From Polydactylus sextarius (Eukaryota; Chordata; Actinopteri; Polynemidae), in the NCBI GenBank assembly GCA_016801845.1, contig CM028927.1, positions 10,628,001 to 10,692,000 on the forward strand: a stretch of 64,000 bases of DNA, written 5' to 3'. Each line of letters opens with the position of its first letter. The first letter of the stretch is position 1. Positions 39,301-52,975 of this stretch are shown here, piece by piece. Under the pieces are notes generated by a model, which saw only the letters and a list, made by a program, of their open reading frames with translations, was not told where the DNA came from and did no database searches. A program made the position numbers and the translations under genes.

Positions 39301-42300
39301 AAGCATGTCAAGGGAAGGAGTTAAAATAGGAGGAGGAGGATGAAGAGGAAAAGCAAAGAAAAAGAACAAGTGAATGAAAAGTAGTATATTGAATAAACAA
39401 AGCTCTCAGGTGCCATTCTCCCCATGTGACTTAAGTTAATTCAATTCGCCCCTCTGTCCCATCAAGCCTCGTCAGGAAGTAGACGGCATCAAGGCTCTGC
39501 CGGAAAACACTAAATGATTGTAACTCAATTGTTGCTGGCCCATCATTGATTGTTTGCGCGGGAAGATGTTGGAAGAGAGACAAGACACTTATTTTCCCCA
39601 CCTCTACCCCCCTTGGTAATCACTTTTGGGACGGATGTGTGTGTTTATGTGCATGTTTGCACCTATTAGTATGAAGAAGCTTCTGCATGCCGAGCTTTCA
39701 TCTGTACTTGGAAGGTATATGCACTCAGAGCACTAATGACATGCCAAGTAATTATAGATGAGAAGATAAAATTGCATGGAAAGCAGAGATCTTTTTTGCC
39801 ACACATATAAACAGATGCATGTTTAATTAAGTGCCCAAAACAGGTCATTTAAATGACCATTGTCAATATATTGACAGCATGGTGTTGAGCCGTGACGTGA
39901 CAAAAGTGAAATCTACTACGCATTGCAAAGCAAATTACAAATAAGTGGGTAATGACTGCCTGTGCACACAGGAAGCTGGTGTTGAGGGGTTTCACTTACT
40001 GAACACTTAACACACAACTTTGCAGCCTATCAAAGACAGCTCCTCTATGGCTCAACAGAACTTTCTGAAGTCCAAAGTTCAAAAGAAGGTTTATCTGCTC
40101 TGGAACCTGTAGACAATTCATTTTTGTAGAATCAAATCTACATAGATCTTTTCTTTCTCACTTATGTGCTAATGCACAAAGATATGTTTTTCCTCCAAAT
40201 TCAAAAGCCTCTTTTCTAAAGCTCTAATAAACTATACATGGTCAACCTGAACAGACAAGAAAGACACAGAAGCGGAAAAAACAACAGATGTTTTCGGCAT
40301 ATGAATGCTTTGTCACCTGTAATAAAAAGTGATTCACAGGTGAAAAAAAGAGATTGACCTGAAAGTGATTGCAAAAAAATAGGATTGCAGAAAACAAAAG
40401 AGGTGTCAGTGCCACAGAAGGGGTACAGAGTACCACTCCAGTGTCATCCAAAGATGACAAAATAGCACCAATTATTTGTGAGATGTCTCAGACAGGCATT
40501 AATGTCTGATGGTGATGGGGTGAGAGCACAACTCCATCACCTATTGAAGAGGCAAGAACCACCAACATATATTATACTCAAGTCTTATCTGACTTACTCG
40601 GAAAAAATAAGAAGAAATTGTGGTATATAACCCTGTGCATTGAACTTCACAATAAAATGGTTAACATGTCCATCTCCAAATTTGCTATAAAGCTCCATAA
40701 CCCAGAAAACTGCCATTGAGTAATTGCTGCAGAAACAACATGTAATAAGATGAATTGCCTGAATAAAGAAGGAACTCCAGGCGGTCAGTTTGAAATCACA
40801 AATTCCATCCTGCAAAATTAGGATTTCTTTGTTAAATCATGACCTATGATTTTGAGACCCACAGCAAGGCAGTTGACATTTTTAATTATGAGCCACTTTG
40901 AAAGCTTCTGTCATGTTTAATTTGTATTAAAATTCAGCTGCACATGAGGAGAGGTCAGGCATTACCCGTAAAGTGTGCTAAACCTCAGCACTCCAAGGCT
41001 GACAATGAATACTCATCATGCTGACATGAATTTTGGAGATTGTATGATGAATCACAATTTATTCGGAGACATGCACATGCAACTGGTGGTACATGACATG
41101 ACACTATCCATGGAATTAGACAAGGCTTAGCTTTCCCGTGGAGTGGCTGGGAGGAATAAACATCATTGTGGAGCACACTCAGGAATAATTTAATTCAGTT
41201 TTGATTTCAGGATTTCATTCACAGGAAAGGAAATTAATAAAATATTGCATAAATGTCATCATGCAGCTGCAGCTCATAGTGTTTCGATACTGTCCTTAGC
41301 ATTTAGCTGAGGTTGTTGTGACTAGTAATGCTCCATTAGCCTGTAAAGGTTTAGTGTGTACAGTTTAGTGCCAAGTTGCAGATTGCAAAGGTCTGGACAT
41401 CCCTCAGTCATCCTTTGTAACCATGTAGGAGAAACCATTGTGACCCTAAAATAACATAAAACTGCACAAGGTCCCCCTTGGAACCATTGTTTGATTTATC
41501 CAGTTGGAGCTACTGTGGGAACATGGTGGTGATAAAATATGGTGGTCTCTGTGGGAAGAGGAGACTGAGCAACGATTCTTAGTGTCATGTCAGTATATGC
41601 TAATGAAAACATAATTATGAACATTATATTCCTTCTCTGTAAATAGATCACCCACAATCCTATACACTGCACCTTTAGGAATACATTTCACAGTTGTATT
41701 AGTTCAGTTATTTTATACTGTTTATTAATCTGCAGCAGCCTAGACTAAGAGAAGTGGCATAAAGTTCTACTTATAATGGTTTGTAGGCACAAACTAGTTT
41801 AAAATCCATTTTACGAGGCATGGTGCCAATGATTTTGAGTGGCACTCTAGGCTGGCATTGTTAAAGACAAAAACCCAAAAATATATAACTCCTAGGGCTT
41901 TTGGCAGGTGTTTATGTGTTATTTATTGAAAATAAATCTGCCAAACAGTATCAAAAAGTTTGGTAGCTTGACTACGATTTCAAACTGGGTTGAAAACTCC
42001 AGTCCTTTGTTTAATTGTTCTCCCAGCTATGTTCTCTCCATGATGTTGTTGCATGTAAAGCATCTTGCTGATCCATTTAGAGGAAATGGCAACACAGTTG
42101 AAAACTCATTACAAAAAGTCTGGTAAAAAAAAAAAAAAACAGAGAGACTGACAAAGATATGAAGAGAGTGACTGTGTTCATTAGTAGCAAAGTTTTAAAG
42201 TCATTGAAAAGTTCTGGAAGTTTAATGCTGAATTTTTTCTGACTCCAACGTGACCAACATTCACTCAAATTAAAGCTTAAAGATTTTTCATCGAGTCATT

Positions 42301-43589
42301 TCACATCTGAGGTAATAAGAGCAAACAGCCAAAACGTTTAAGAATGTGTCTCTGTCCAAGCTCTACAGCATATTAACTGCCAAGAAAGAGTCCAGGTCTA
42401 TGAGCATCAGACATTTTAGTTTTTAACATCCATGCTGGATTAATAGATATTTGAAATGTTCTCTTTCTACCTACATCTATCTTTCTAAAAAAGGTCAGTC
42501 TCATGACTCACATTTAATAGTCGTCTGAACAGGATGCAGTGAGTCACACAGAATGTTTCCTTTCTGAAACTAGAAATATATAGCGAGCTGCGTTAAGATG
42601 AAATGTGTGAACAAATTCCTTCCTTCATCTGTATCACACGCATTTCTTGTACTCTCACCGCAAGTCCTCTTGACCCTCAGCAATGAGTTTAACTTTCACA
42701 CTCTCTCACATCCTCACACACCATTAGTAGTACAATCTTTTGTAGACAGTATAATCACCCAACTCCACTGAGCATGTCATTCCAATTGCCATGGTAATAA
42801 GAGGCTCTTGCTCTGACTGACAGGACCTGACTAACAGTAGTGTGCGCCAGTGTGAAAATATCATTCCTGCACTGAAGTGCCACAGCTGGAATAGGAAAAG
42901 GTTTGGTGTTCCATCCTTTATTCTTATTGGAAAATATGCAGCAAAAACAAAACTTAGGTTATTAACCAACTCTGCTTGGTATCACTTTCCTGGATGTTAC
43001 AAAGAGGCTGTTTTAAAATTTGGAGAGGGTACAGACAGCAGCAGCAAAATCTGCAAAGTGCCTTTTGTATGGTTGTTTAAAAAAGTTGCTTTGGCACTTG
43101 ACAAGAGTCCACTGAGGTAGGCAAACTTGGCTTAGTCCTCAATGACTGAAATCCTTTTCAAAAAGCAAACAAATAGAATTCATTTAAAAAAAAATAGTTG
43201 GCTTCAGAGATTATAATCACAAAAGACTAATTAGTCTACTGGCCATAAACATCTCACTTAAATTCACATTACACCTATTAAAAGGATAATTTTCTTTTAT
43301 TTCAGCTTGAGGTTTCAGCTTTGTAGCTTTGGCAGGCGTGGAAAAAACAGCAGCTGTCAAGTGATCAGACATGTTGTTGTACCGGTGTAGTTAAATTATT
43401 GAAACTAGATCATTTCAAAGTAAAACCAAAAGAACAGTTAAAATTTTAGCATGTGGCAATATGTTAGTAATGTCAAGTGAATTCTCTCTTCAAACCAAAA
43501 TTTACTAATTTGGAACTTTTTGTTTAAAACTTGTGTGATTTTATGTTGCTGATATATCCTGCTGTGATTTCCTTTTAGCTATGGTTTCT
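36301..43589. other. Gene-free sequence, 36.3-43.6 kb
   Basis: AT-rich single-copy-looking DNA with scattered CA/GT runs (37282-37332 and 37555-37590) and an A run at 42125-42139. The long minus-strand frame at 36975-37661 is rich in CA-derived His-Thr and Tyr-Thr and matches no family I know. Confidence 0.5.
39200..39600. promoter_or_regulatory. Candidate conserved non-coding element
   Basis: It is complex, balanced-composition sequence with no repeats and no coding frame, set in AT-rich DNA. Examples are CTTAAGTTAATTCAATTCGC and the CATCATTGATTGTTTG region. The appearance is enhancer-like; there is no direct evidence. Confidence 0.25.
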
Positions 43590-43890
43590 TGGTTGGTTAG
43601 CTCAGCTACAATTTTGAATGGATTGCTATGACATTTTGCATAAATATTCATGGTCCCCAAAGGATGAATACCATCAATTCTGGCGATCATCTGACTTTTC
43701 CATCAGTCTCATTAATGTCATAATTTCTTAATACTCATTTGGACTCACAGATGGACTGATGCGATTTCATTGGCCAAAAATCAAAGGTCATGATGATACA
43801 GCCATAACTCAAAGATGCACTTTCTGATTTATTGTGCATTACTGGACTCATTGGGGGAGACATAAACCTGAGAGATGGTAATTGTTGAGA
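43590..43890. repeat. Teleost dispersed repeat
   Basis: The stretch contains ATTCATGGTCCCCAAAGGAT, GATCATCTGACTTTTCC and, further on, TGGCCAAAAATCAAAGGTCA with CAGCCATAACTCAA. All are hallmarks I recognise from an abundant fish repeat. Boundaries are approximate and no protein is encoded. Confidence 0.5.
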
Positions 43891-46800
43891 ATGGTGAAAA
43901 TCAAACAACAGACTGGTAAATTGATATTTGTTGAATGATAATGAGTATGTAATCTGGCTGCAAAGTGGTCCACAGATTGGAAGACAAAACCCCCAAAAGA
44001 GTGGCAATCAATCTGCTCACAAGATCTTCCCACAATCCCACTTGTTTTGCATGCAGTCATTTCACTTGGCATCATTCCACACTACATTGCTATGCAGGCA
44101 CAGGCTAAAGTTATCACTCAATCCCCAAGATAATTGAAGATAATGTCTGAATATCATCATGCATTATTTATACTGTAGGGGGCTGCATAATGATAAAATT
44201 TGGAACGAAAGGTGTAATTAATTCGTCATAGATCTGAAGTATAAATCAAAAACAATTTAATTTAGAATAATCTACATAATCAAATCCACACAAATATCTA
44301 CATAAACAAGGTCAACAATTATTTTGTGAATAACTGATTAATAATCCTCCAATTATTAATAGACAAAGACATTACAGACTGCTTAATCACAAAAAGCAAA
44401 ATTCTCTGTTCTAGCAAACAACTAAACAATGTAGTTTAGTTTTACATGCAGCTCACTGCTCCTTTAAACACTACAATCACTGCCAGGCCGACAAACAAAA
44501 AGGAGCAGCTGCTCTCTGGAATAGTAAATTCTGACCTACTCAAAGTAGCAGAAAACAATGGCATATGCTACCATGACACAGGATTTTTCTACAAATTTAT
44601 GAGTATCCTTATTGCAAAAGATAGTTGTGCAATGACAGTCGGCACCAGTCCACATCAACAAAATTTCGCTCTGCGAAATCGCTCTGCTTTAATTAATTTC
44701 CACAAAACCTAAATCAGCCTCTGGTCAATCTGAAATCAACCTTTCACTAAGATTAACCAATTTTTGAGACAAATTTCTCTCCAAAGTAAATCACAGCATT
44801 AAAACTGTGACTTGGTTGGTCTTACACATCCCTGAGATCCATGTTCATGATGCAATACTGAAAAAGTTAAGCTACATGTCCTTGAAAAAAGTCCACCTTA
44901 AGAAAGACCAGTATTGTTTGTATAGTAGTTTGTGTGGTTTGACAGGTAGCTTGTGCTGTAGAAATAGCACAAAAAATACAGAATTATACCCCAAAAATGT
45001 ATCACTATTCATTCTAACCCAACCCTTGAACGTGTAGGACAACAATGTTTTGATTTGTTAGCTACAAAGTAACAGTGTCAACTACATTTTTCCTGCCGAT
45101 GATGAGCTAGGTTACTAACACTTGGAGCTTTTGTTTGAGCAGATACACACTTTTTTCTTTTCTTTTTTTACAATGATGCTGTTGTTAATGTTGTAACAAC
45201 TGAAGACAGACACCACTTTTCAAACTCTCGATACTGAGTCTCACTCTCGCAAGAGCCCCAAGCAGACAACCACACAAAGAAATCCGAAGTTTGAATGGCC
45301 TGCCATGCCTATTTATGGTTGCTGAGCAATGGCTTTACAATCACTACTCGACTGTAGTGGGTTTACTTATCTGTCCACTGTGAAAAAGACAGAATGCAGT
45401 TCCAATGGACAAGTTCCCTTGCAGTTAGTGTATGGTTCAAATACTAATACCCCATGGCTCAGAGAAAAGCATAATTGACTTATCTCAGTGGTAGGCCAGT
45501 AACCTATAATATACATTTTTAGTATAACCCTCACTCATTTCATGCATTTTTTATGGAAGACATTACATATAATTAATGGTTATTTAATTGGCCACAATCA
45601 GAGGCTCTCAGCATAAAACAGCTCAGACAGTTAAGCATTTTTACAGAAAATCTCTTATGTCCCCTATAATGTTGGCCTAATGGACAGAGGGAGACAGAGA
45701 GAGACTGAGAAAGAGACAGACAGACAGAAGATGGTGGCCTCCTCAAGGGGCCATCCTGACATCATATGCAGTGACGGAGGAGACACTATGCTGTCACAAC
45801 ACACAGCGCGGGGGGGCTGGATCAGTGTCATCAGCTGTGACACACTGGGGAATGACCCACGTAGGAGAAATGAGTGTGACAATTACGGGACAGGTCTCTG
45901 GGAGAGAGGAAGGGTGGTGGTGGTGGTGGTGTTGATGTGGGCAGGAGAGGATAGAAACATGAGAAAGTAGAAGGGGGCGGGTGAACGGTGGGAAAGCAGT
46001 TTGTTGAAGATGATCAGAGAGACAAGGCATGAGACCAGACAGGATGACTGTGTCAGCATGAATGGATACAGCATTGTTTGGATACTTGAAGTAAAACACA
46101 GTGGTGACCTGACAAGTGAAAAGCTGCTGCACTGTTTAGCATCATTACATTACTGTCAAACAGTAATGATAGGTTTGTATAAGCAAAGGAGCAACTGCTG
46201 TCAGCTTCTGTTGAATATCATTTATAGTTTACCTCAAACGTTATAGTATATTGTGTGAGACAGAAGCTCACATTCTTCTTGGTGGGATTTATTTGATTTT
46301 TTTGACCAGAAGAACTATAAAGCTTCCATTTTCTTTGATTCACCAAGCAGATAATAAACTTGTCACTTGGTTTTATTTTACACATTTCTAATGGAGCTTT
46401 TCCACTCATTTAGTAGCTTCAGTGTTATGAGGATATGTGTCCATATGCCCAACCAGTCTCAGCCTATTTAATCTTTTGGGCTCTGTAAAATGACGGCAGC
46501 AACAACACTCTGCCATGCATCTGGGATTTCCAGCAGACATAGTTGAGAATATCCATGGTACCCAAGTGCAATCCACCGTTTGAAGATATTCAGCAATGTA
46601 TTCAGCTTTCTAACAAACTTCTCTGAAAAAGTGATTTAAGAGGAAATTAGCCAGTTATTCCTCTACCCAATAGCAGAAGATGGCTTTTTAGTCTTGAAGC
46701 CCAATATACCTGGATAAAGATCCTCTATTAGGCAGGTCTCTCTTGAGTTGTTGTCATTATGTCTGCCCTTTAGCCCATTCACATAAACTCGGATATCCTA

Positions 46801-47998
46801 CATCAAAAAAGTTCTGAACTTTTAGATAAATATCTGGTGTTTTTCTTCAAAACATTTCATCATCCCACATCAATGATCCTGTAAATGACCATTGACTTAA
46901 AAATGCTGCTGCTTGTCTAAATTGTAGCAATTCGATAAACTGGAAGTGTTGTAACTGTTTTTGTTAGTTAAGAGTGTCAGAGTGAACTAGATAGATGTCT
47001 TCCAACTTCCACCACATAACAAGAGTAAGGCACATGCGTCTGTAATACTGTACACTGTGTTGTGGAACCACATACAAGGCTAAATCTGTGAGTCTGAGCT
47101 CAAGTAAGCCCATTGGCTTTACTGTAGTGCATCACATGCTTGTGTGTTGGACCCTTCTGTAGCTATTTGTGTCTCTGAATGTCCTTGTAGAGCTTTGGCA
47201 ACCTCGATCGGTCATTACATCCCATTTGTTAATCTTGTTTACTTATTATTCTTTTGTGCATGTCATGTCTTTACTAGTTTTTACACTGCAATGCAGGACT
47301 AAGATGACAAAAGATTGGAAATTTACTATTTTGGTTGCAATGACATACCATATGAGGACAGAATAACATTCAAGTCCAACTTGATGAGGCCATATGGATA
47401 TTTTGCAGTGTTGATAGTGCAGGATGTTGCAGTTCATTAGGAATCTGCAGTATCTGGGTTGTGGGCAATATGGATATCACACAGGCTGGATATAATTGTG
47501 TCACAGAGCAATGTGGCTCCACTTGTGTATTTTACATGTCTCAGAGCAGCCAACCAACATCATTTCCTTGTGATAACCACCTGAACTACTGACATAATAT
47601 ATGTAAATGTATGCAAAAACAGTAGTGTAAGCAGAGTAGAACAAAGGAGGAACAAAAAAGAAGTGGTGTAATATATGTCTGACAGTTATGACCAGGAAAC
47701 ACTTCGACATGTAATGTGTATTGATGCTTAAGACTGACAAAAAAAAACTTCAAGTGACAGAAAAGATATAGCTGTGATATGTGACTATCATTTCTGTAGT
47801 TTCAAACACTGTAGTTTCAGTAAAAGGCTATTGATACTTTAAATCTATTGGTCAGCACAATTAAATAATCAGGTATAACCACCACTGACATCCAAACTTT
47901 GTGACATTTCTCGGATGCTGCCACTTTCTTCCTGTCTGTCTCTTCTGATGCGGCTGCTTATTTTTAATAGGAAAGATGAGTTCCTCTGTTTGTGTGGG

Positions 47999-48061
47999 GT
48001 GTGGGGGTGTCTGTCAACACCCCCCCTCCTCTCTCTTTCTCTCTCTTTCTCTCTCTCTCTC
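47999..48061 (+). repeat. Pyrimidine (CT)-rich tract
   Basis: A C run is followed by repeated CTCTCTTT units; the region ends with a poly(A) run at 48102-48120. Confidence 0.9.
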
Positions 48062-49888
48062 CTTACTCTCCTCTGTCTTGTCTCCCTTTCTGCTCAACAT
48101 TAAAAAAAAAAAAAAAAAAACAAGCTATAATGAAATGATGGAGCATCAGCATTCTCTAGAGGCCAAGGGGGAGCATAACATATTCACATATTTTTTGTAA
48201 AGGGGCATTCATCTCTCTCTCTGTCTGATCTTCCTCCTGCCTGCCTTCACTCAGTGTGAGATAGTCTACTATTTATTGCAGAATCCAGCCCTGTGCAGAT
48301 TACACTATTTTGAAAATGTTTCAGTCTTTTTTTTAAAGACTAAATGGGATTATGTAATGACCAGGACTCTGCTCTATTGCTTGTATGCAGGTATAGTTGT
48401 CTGTTTTTGTATGTTTTCTTCCTTTGTCTGTCTCTGGTTCACATGACAACATTATTAAAATCTAACACTTCTAAAATCTTTTTAGTCCTGTGTGTGTTGC
48501 TAATGTCCATCTGGTTACCTTCATCTGGCTGTTCATTTGCCTCTGATAGTGCATTTTTTTCATGTCTTAGGTTACAAGCAACTGGTTGTGTCAACATAGC
48601 ATATGGAAACCAAAGAAAAACAAATAATCAAGATGTTTGGAACTTGTTAGAGAAATACCTCCCTCCTATGGAATGTGCTGCAGTGTTTACCGACAGGACA
48701 CATGGATTACACTAAACTATTATACCTATTACCCGCAGGGATTACCTGCGTGTATATGACTCAGGGAATATTATACAGGTGTGACAGGTGTTTAATACCA
48801 CACAGAAACACACCTGTTTTTGTTTCATTTGTATTAACTGACATCAGTAGCTCATAACAACACTCTTAAATAACATTTGCTACTGAAATCCCCCTATGAT
48901 TTCTTTCACTTTTGATTCAAAACTGTGTCTGTTATTTCTATTGTCGCACTTTTCTTTCTTTACAACAATGACTGTGATCTGAAAGTTAAATTCTTGAACC
49001 CATCACAGTCAAGCACCCGTATGGACTCACAGACTGGATTTTGCTGATTGGCATCAGTTTCGTATTATTTTACACCACTATGCATATCTATCATCTGTTG
49101 TCTAATCCACATGCCTTTAGTTTCTCTTTTGTTTTTCATCCCTGCATCCACCTCTCTGTTGAATTGCTTCTTTTCTATATTTTGTTTTCTCAGCCTTACG
49201 TTAAAATACCCTGAGGCAGGTGAGGTCATGCAAAACAAGTTCAGGTTGAAATTGCCAGTAAGCACAACCATTTGACTGCCTGTAAGTGAAGCCCCACCCA
49301 CCATTTTTTCATTCTTTAACTCCTCTGGCAAGTCCACGCCTATGAGATGTATGCTTCACATTACCCAGGTGAGACTGAGTCAGGTAACATAGACCCAAGG
49401 GTTGGTTGGCACACACTTACCTGCCAGTAAGGAGACATCCTTTTTACATTCCTGTGTCGGAGGTAAGGTGTTTAATATTTTTTGTATATTCTTAAGATTA
49501 ATTAGATCAATAAAACTGATTTAATGTCTATGGCTTTCTAAATTTCAGTTTAATTTTAGATGAATACAAAAATAATTTAAAGGGACAAAAGATAGCATGA
49601 GGGGAAAAAAGACAGTAAAAAGGGCAAGAAAATTGTTCATTCTGCTCATTTTATTATACATACAACCACGAAAGATCTTACATGTCAAGGTAAGAGCTCA
49701 GCCCTGGTGCTTACAAAGGAACAAGATTTGTAAAGACAGATAACTTGAAGCGATGTGAATAAAACCACATGAGTTGCCATGCTTTACTCCTCTGGCTGAC
49801 ATGCGTTGCCTTGAAAAATGTTACAAAGTTGAGTCGAACCTACAAAGGCGAGGTGTATGAGTGACAGAAAAAAGAAAGAAAAGTAGAG

Positions 49889-49910
49889 CACACACACACC
49901 CCCCCCTCCT

Positions 49911-49943
<33 letters not shown>
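49889..49943. repeat. (AC)n microsatellite interrupted by a C run
   Basis: Two AC blocks flank a short C-rich interruption. Confidence 0.95.
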
Positions 49944-49944
<1 letters not shown>

Positions 49945-50496
49945 GAGCTTCAACCCCACCATGTTAGAGAAGAGCACTGACTCACACAGACAGTTATGGA
50001 AAGAAAGCTATTTGCAACTGGTTCAACCTGTAGAGCAAGTCCACTAAACATCTATCATTGTCAGCAGGTGGTAGAGCACAATATTAATCTGTAGTCATAA
50101 TGAGCATTAAGACCATTTAAACAGGCGTAAAGAGATTGTTTCTGATTAAAAATTATGTTGTCACATTTAGACGTCTGTGCCACCTCATCTATTTGCATGA
50201 TGCTGAGATTTTTCATGGTTGTTGACTTCTCCCACACCAAGTCACTCAACAAAGGTGGGACTGGACTGCCCACACAGTGGGTGGTTTCTAAGTTCCTGTG
50301 GGTCACATGAACCTGAAATGACATTTCATATGCCATCGCGGTGTGATAGAGACTGTTACAAGTGGAAGTTCTGAATGAATGTGTGTAAACAGGTGAATGA
50401 TACTTGTAGTATAAAGCTCTGTCAGTGGTTGTTAAATTAAACGCATGTAATAAAGCCAGGAGCAGCATTTGCATTGCACTAGAACAGTATTTGCTT

Positions 50497-50499
50497 CAC

Positions 50500-50570
<71 letters not shown>
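50497..50570. repeat. Compound (CA)n(TA)n microsatellite
   Basis: A CA tract leads into about 45 bases of TA and back into CACA. Confidence 0.97.
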
Positions 50571-52840
50571 TTGGAATCAAATCCATTATATAACCAGCAG
50601 TTTCTCAGTTGAGAAAGCATGATATGTCTCGTCTGTCACAACAAAGAGAAAGACAAACACACTGCAAAGAGATAGACGAGGCAGGCGGCTGTTGGCGGTG
50701 AAAGCAACATTGCAATCTAGAACAAATACGAAAACAAATTGTGGTCCAGCTTTGCCATCTCTCTGAGACAAATATACTGTTGTCTCAGAGGTTTTCTCTT
50801 CTATCTGGGCTGAATGTCACCTCAGGGTTTGGATATGTGTCTATTTTGTATGAAATTCAGAGAGTAATCATAAGCTCTATATGTTTGCGCAAAATGCGGT
50901 GAACCATCGAGTGTTTACATCTAAACATGCAATATGTGAACTCATCTTTCGTATTCATTTTTTTTTAAATGTTGTGGCTGAGGACTCAGATTAAAACTAC
51001 TGCTTACAGCCTCTTCTCTGGGTAAAACTGTGGAACATGATAGTCTGAAAGGCACCGACTGAGGCACATTTTAAGATTAATACCTCTGGTTGTATTATCC
51101 ACTTTGAAGGAGAGATGAAGTGCAGGTAACATCAGCAGTGATTGAAAGTGTCTTTTAGTGTCTTTCAATAGCCTGTGTTATGATTCTAAAGGCATTCATT
51201 GAGTCAAGTCATCTTATGCAGTGTAATTTAATAGTCAGGAATGCTGGATGAAAGAGAAAATAACGGCTGATTTGACGGCTCAGTGTGTCTACAGTGATAC
51301 TGAAATTCTGGGAGAAAGTGTCTTTGAATTCAAATACTTGGGATTAGATGAGGAATGAAATGGAACAGTGGACAGCGAGGCTGTTATCCAACTTGTTCCC
51401 AGTCGGGCCGTGAGCGTTCATCAGAATGAGATGTAAATATGTAAGAGCTGCGTGTTTTTTTGTTCTTGAAAAGAAATACTTGAAAAATCTTAACCTCTGC
51501 ATAGCATATAGGCTCCCTTTATGACTCCACTACATTAATGATGATGCTTGCATCCCTCGTTCAATGGCCACACTTGTCACTCTAGACCTCCACTTCATTG
51601 AAACATCCACTAAATCCAACACAGAGAGAAATATGGGCAGAGGATCCAATACAATGGCATCTTTAAAGTCTTTACATGATCAGTCCTTTTAATCCACATA
51701 ATATTTTTAATTAAATTAAATTTACTCCATAAATGAACCCTCCCTCCCCCAAACAGTCCTTACAGTCCTTTGAAGTTTGCAGTAGAAATATGGGATTTAC
51801 AGATATGACTGTGGCTGCCTGATCAACCACACTGTTCAAATAGCCAACAAATAGACTTCAAGGTATTGGTTTGTCCTTTCAGCTAAGGGAGGCTCCAATG
51901 ATGACTCACTCAATGATGTACAACGAGTCAGTACTGGATAGGTAGCTTCTTTGCAAACAGAAACCAGTTTTGACTGAGAGTAGGTTTGCAACAATGGTGT
52001 GTGGTTGTTGTTTCCTCAGAGGAGACAAACATTTCAAAATTGCTTTTTTGTTTGTTATTGTATATTCAGCTTCCTAGGGTTGGAGAATAATACAACAACA
52101 AGCACAGTATGAAAGAAGCATTGGCTTTATGTGATTTTTACTAATATAGTATTATATACTATGACCTGTAAACCACTTGAACCTGTAAATACAAAACAGT
52201 TTTATGAAAACTGTTGTATAATGTCTCCTGATGGAGCCTTATCAAGTCTATAAAAATGACTGTGAATATGTCAGAGTTATTTCAATGAGGTTACCTTGGT
52301 TTGGATATTTGAGACCGCTGAATTATAATAGAAAGTCTAGGATGGCCCAGCAAAAGACTAGTCTAGTCTCATTATAGAAAATGCGGGACATGAGATTCCT
52401 TCCTTAAACTCCAACCCTTTCCCTGAAGTTATTATCTACGCAGGTATGATTGTAAAGTGAAACTGCAATGTTCAAGCCCAGCCCATACACCTAATCAAAG
52501 CTGTCAACCATGGCATCACTGCCTATTTTTGTAACATCAAATTACTTGGAACCAAACCCAACCCAACAGAGGAATAAAGCATAACCACACACCACCATAA
52601 TAGGAACTTCCTCAAATAACAGAAAAAAGTGTGGGGAAAAAAATTATTTGCTGTGCAATCTTTTAGCACTGAGGAGAAGAGGTTTGAGCCACCAGGGGGT
52701 GATTAAGATGTTTTAGCTTCTTTTTTGGGAAGCTGTCATGTCCACTATCTTTATATTCAGTCATCACTTTATACTTGGGTGCTTGCTTTGTAAAATATAA
52801 TTAAATTAAATAGTGAAGTGCTTGCTGCTATATGTTTCTA

Positions 52841-52975
52841 ATCTACTTTGTCACTCTGTCTTTGCTGGTCAGCTCAACAAAAGCCTCATCTCACCAAATC
52901 CACTGGCACTCCTAAGGCACTCTTCCATCTCCCTCAGTCTCCTGCATCCCCACCTCCACCTTTACAGCAGCAGTC
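52841..52975 (+). promoter_or_regulatory. Likely splice acceptor and 5' UTR of the connexin
   Basis: A pyrimidine-rich stretch ends in TTTGCTGGTCAG, with the AG at 52871-52872, about 100 bases before the ATG. Connexin genes usually have a non-coding first exon spliced to an exon holding the start codon, so this is a plausible acceptor. The upstream first exon was not identified. The start at 52976 is fixed by the conserved N-terminal helix. Confidence 0.45.

Larger units (their letters stand above)
43891..52840. other. Gene-free sequence upstream of the connexin
   Basis: No exon is supported. It contains microsatellites (47999-48061, 49889-49943, 50497-50570), a GGT-type run at 45914-45932 and otherwise AT-rich sequence. 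The connexin promoter and untranslated first exon may lie here but I could not place them. Confidence 0.5.

Noticed and set aside
43592..43612. tRNA-like GGTTAGCTCAG motif
   Set aside because: It resembles a tRNA A-box region, but no B box, cloverleaf or acceptor pairing follows; it lies at the edge of a dispersed repeat.
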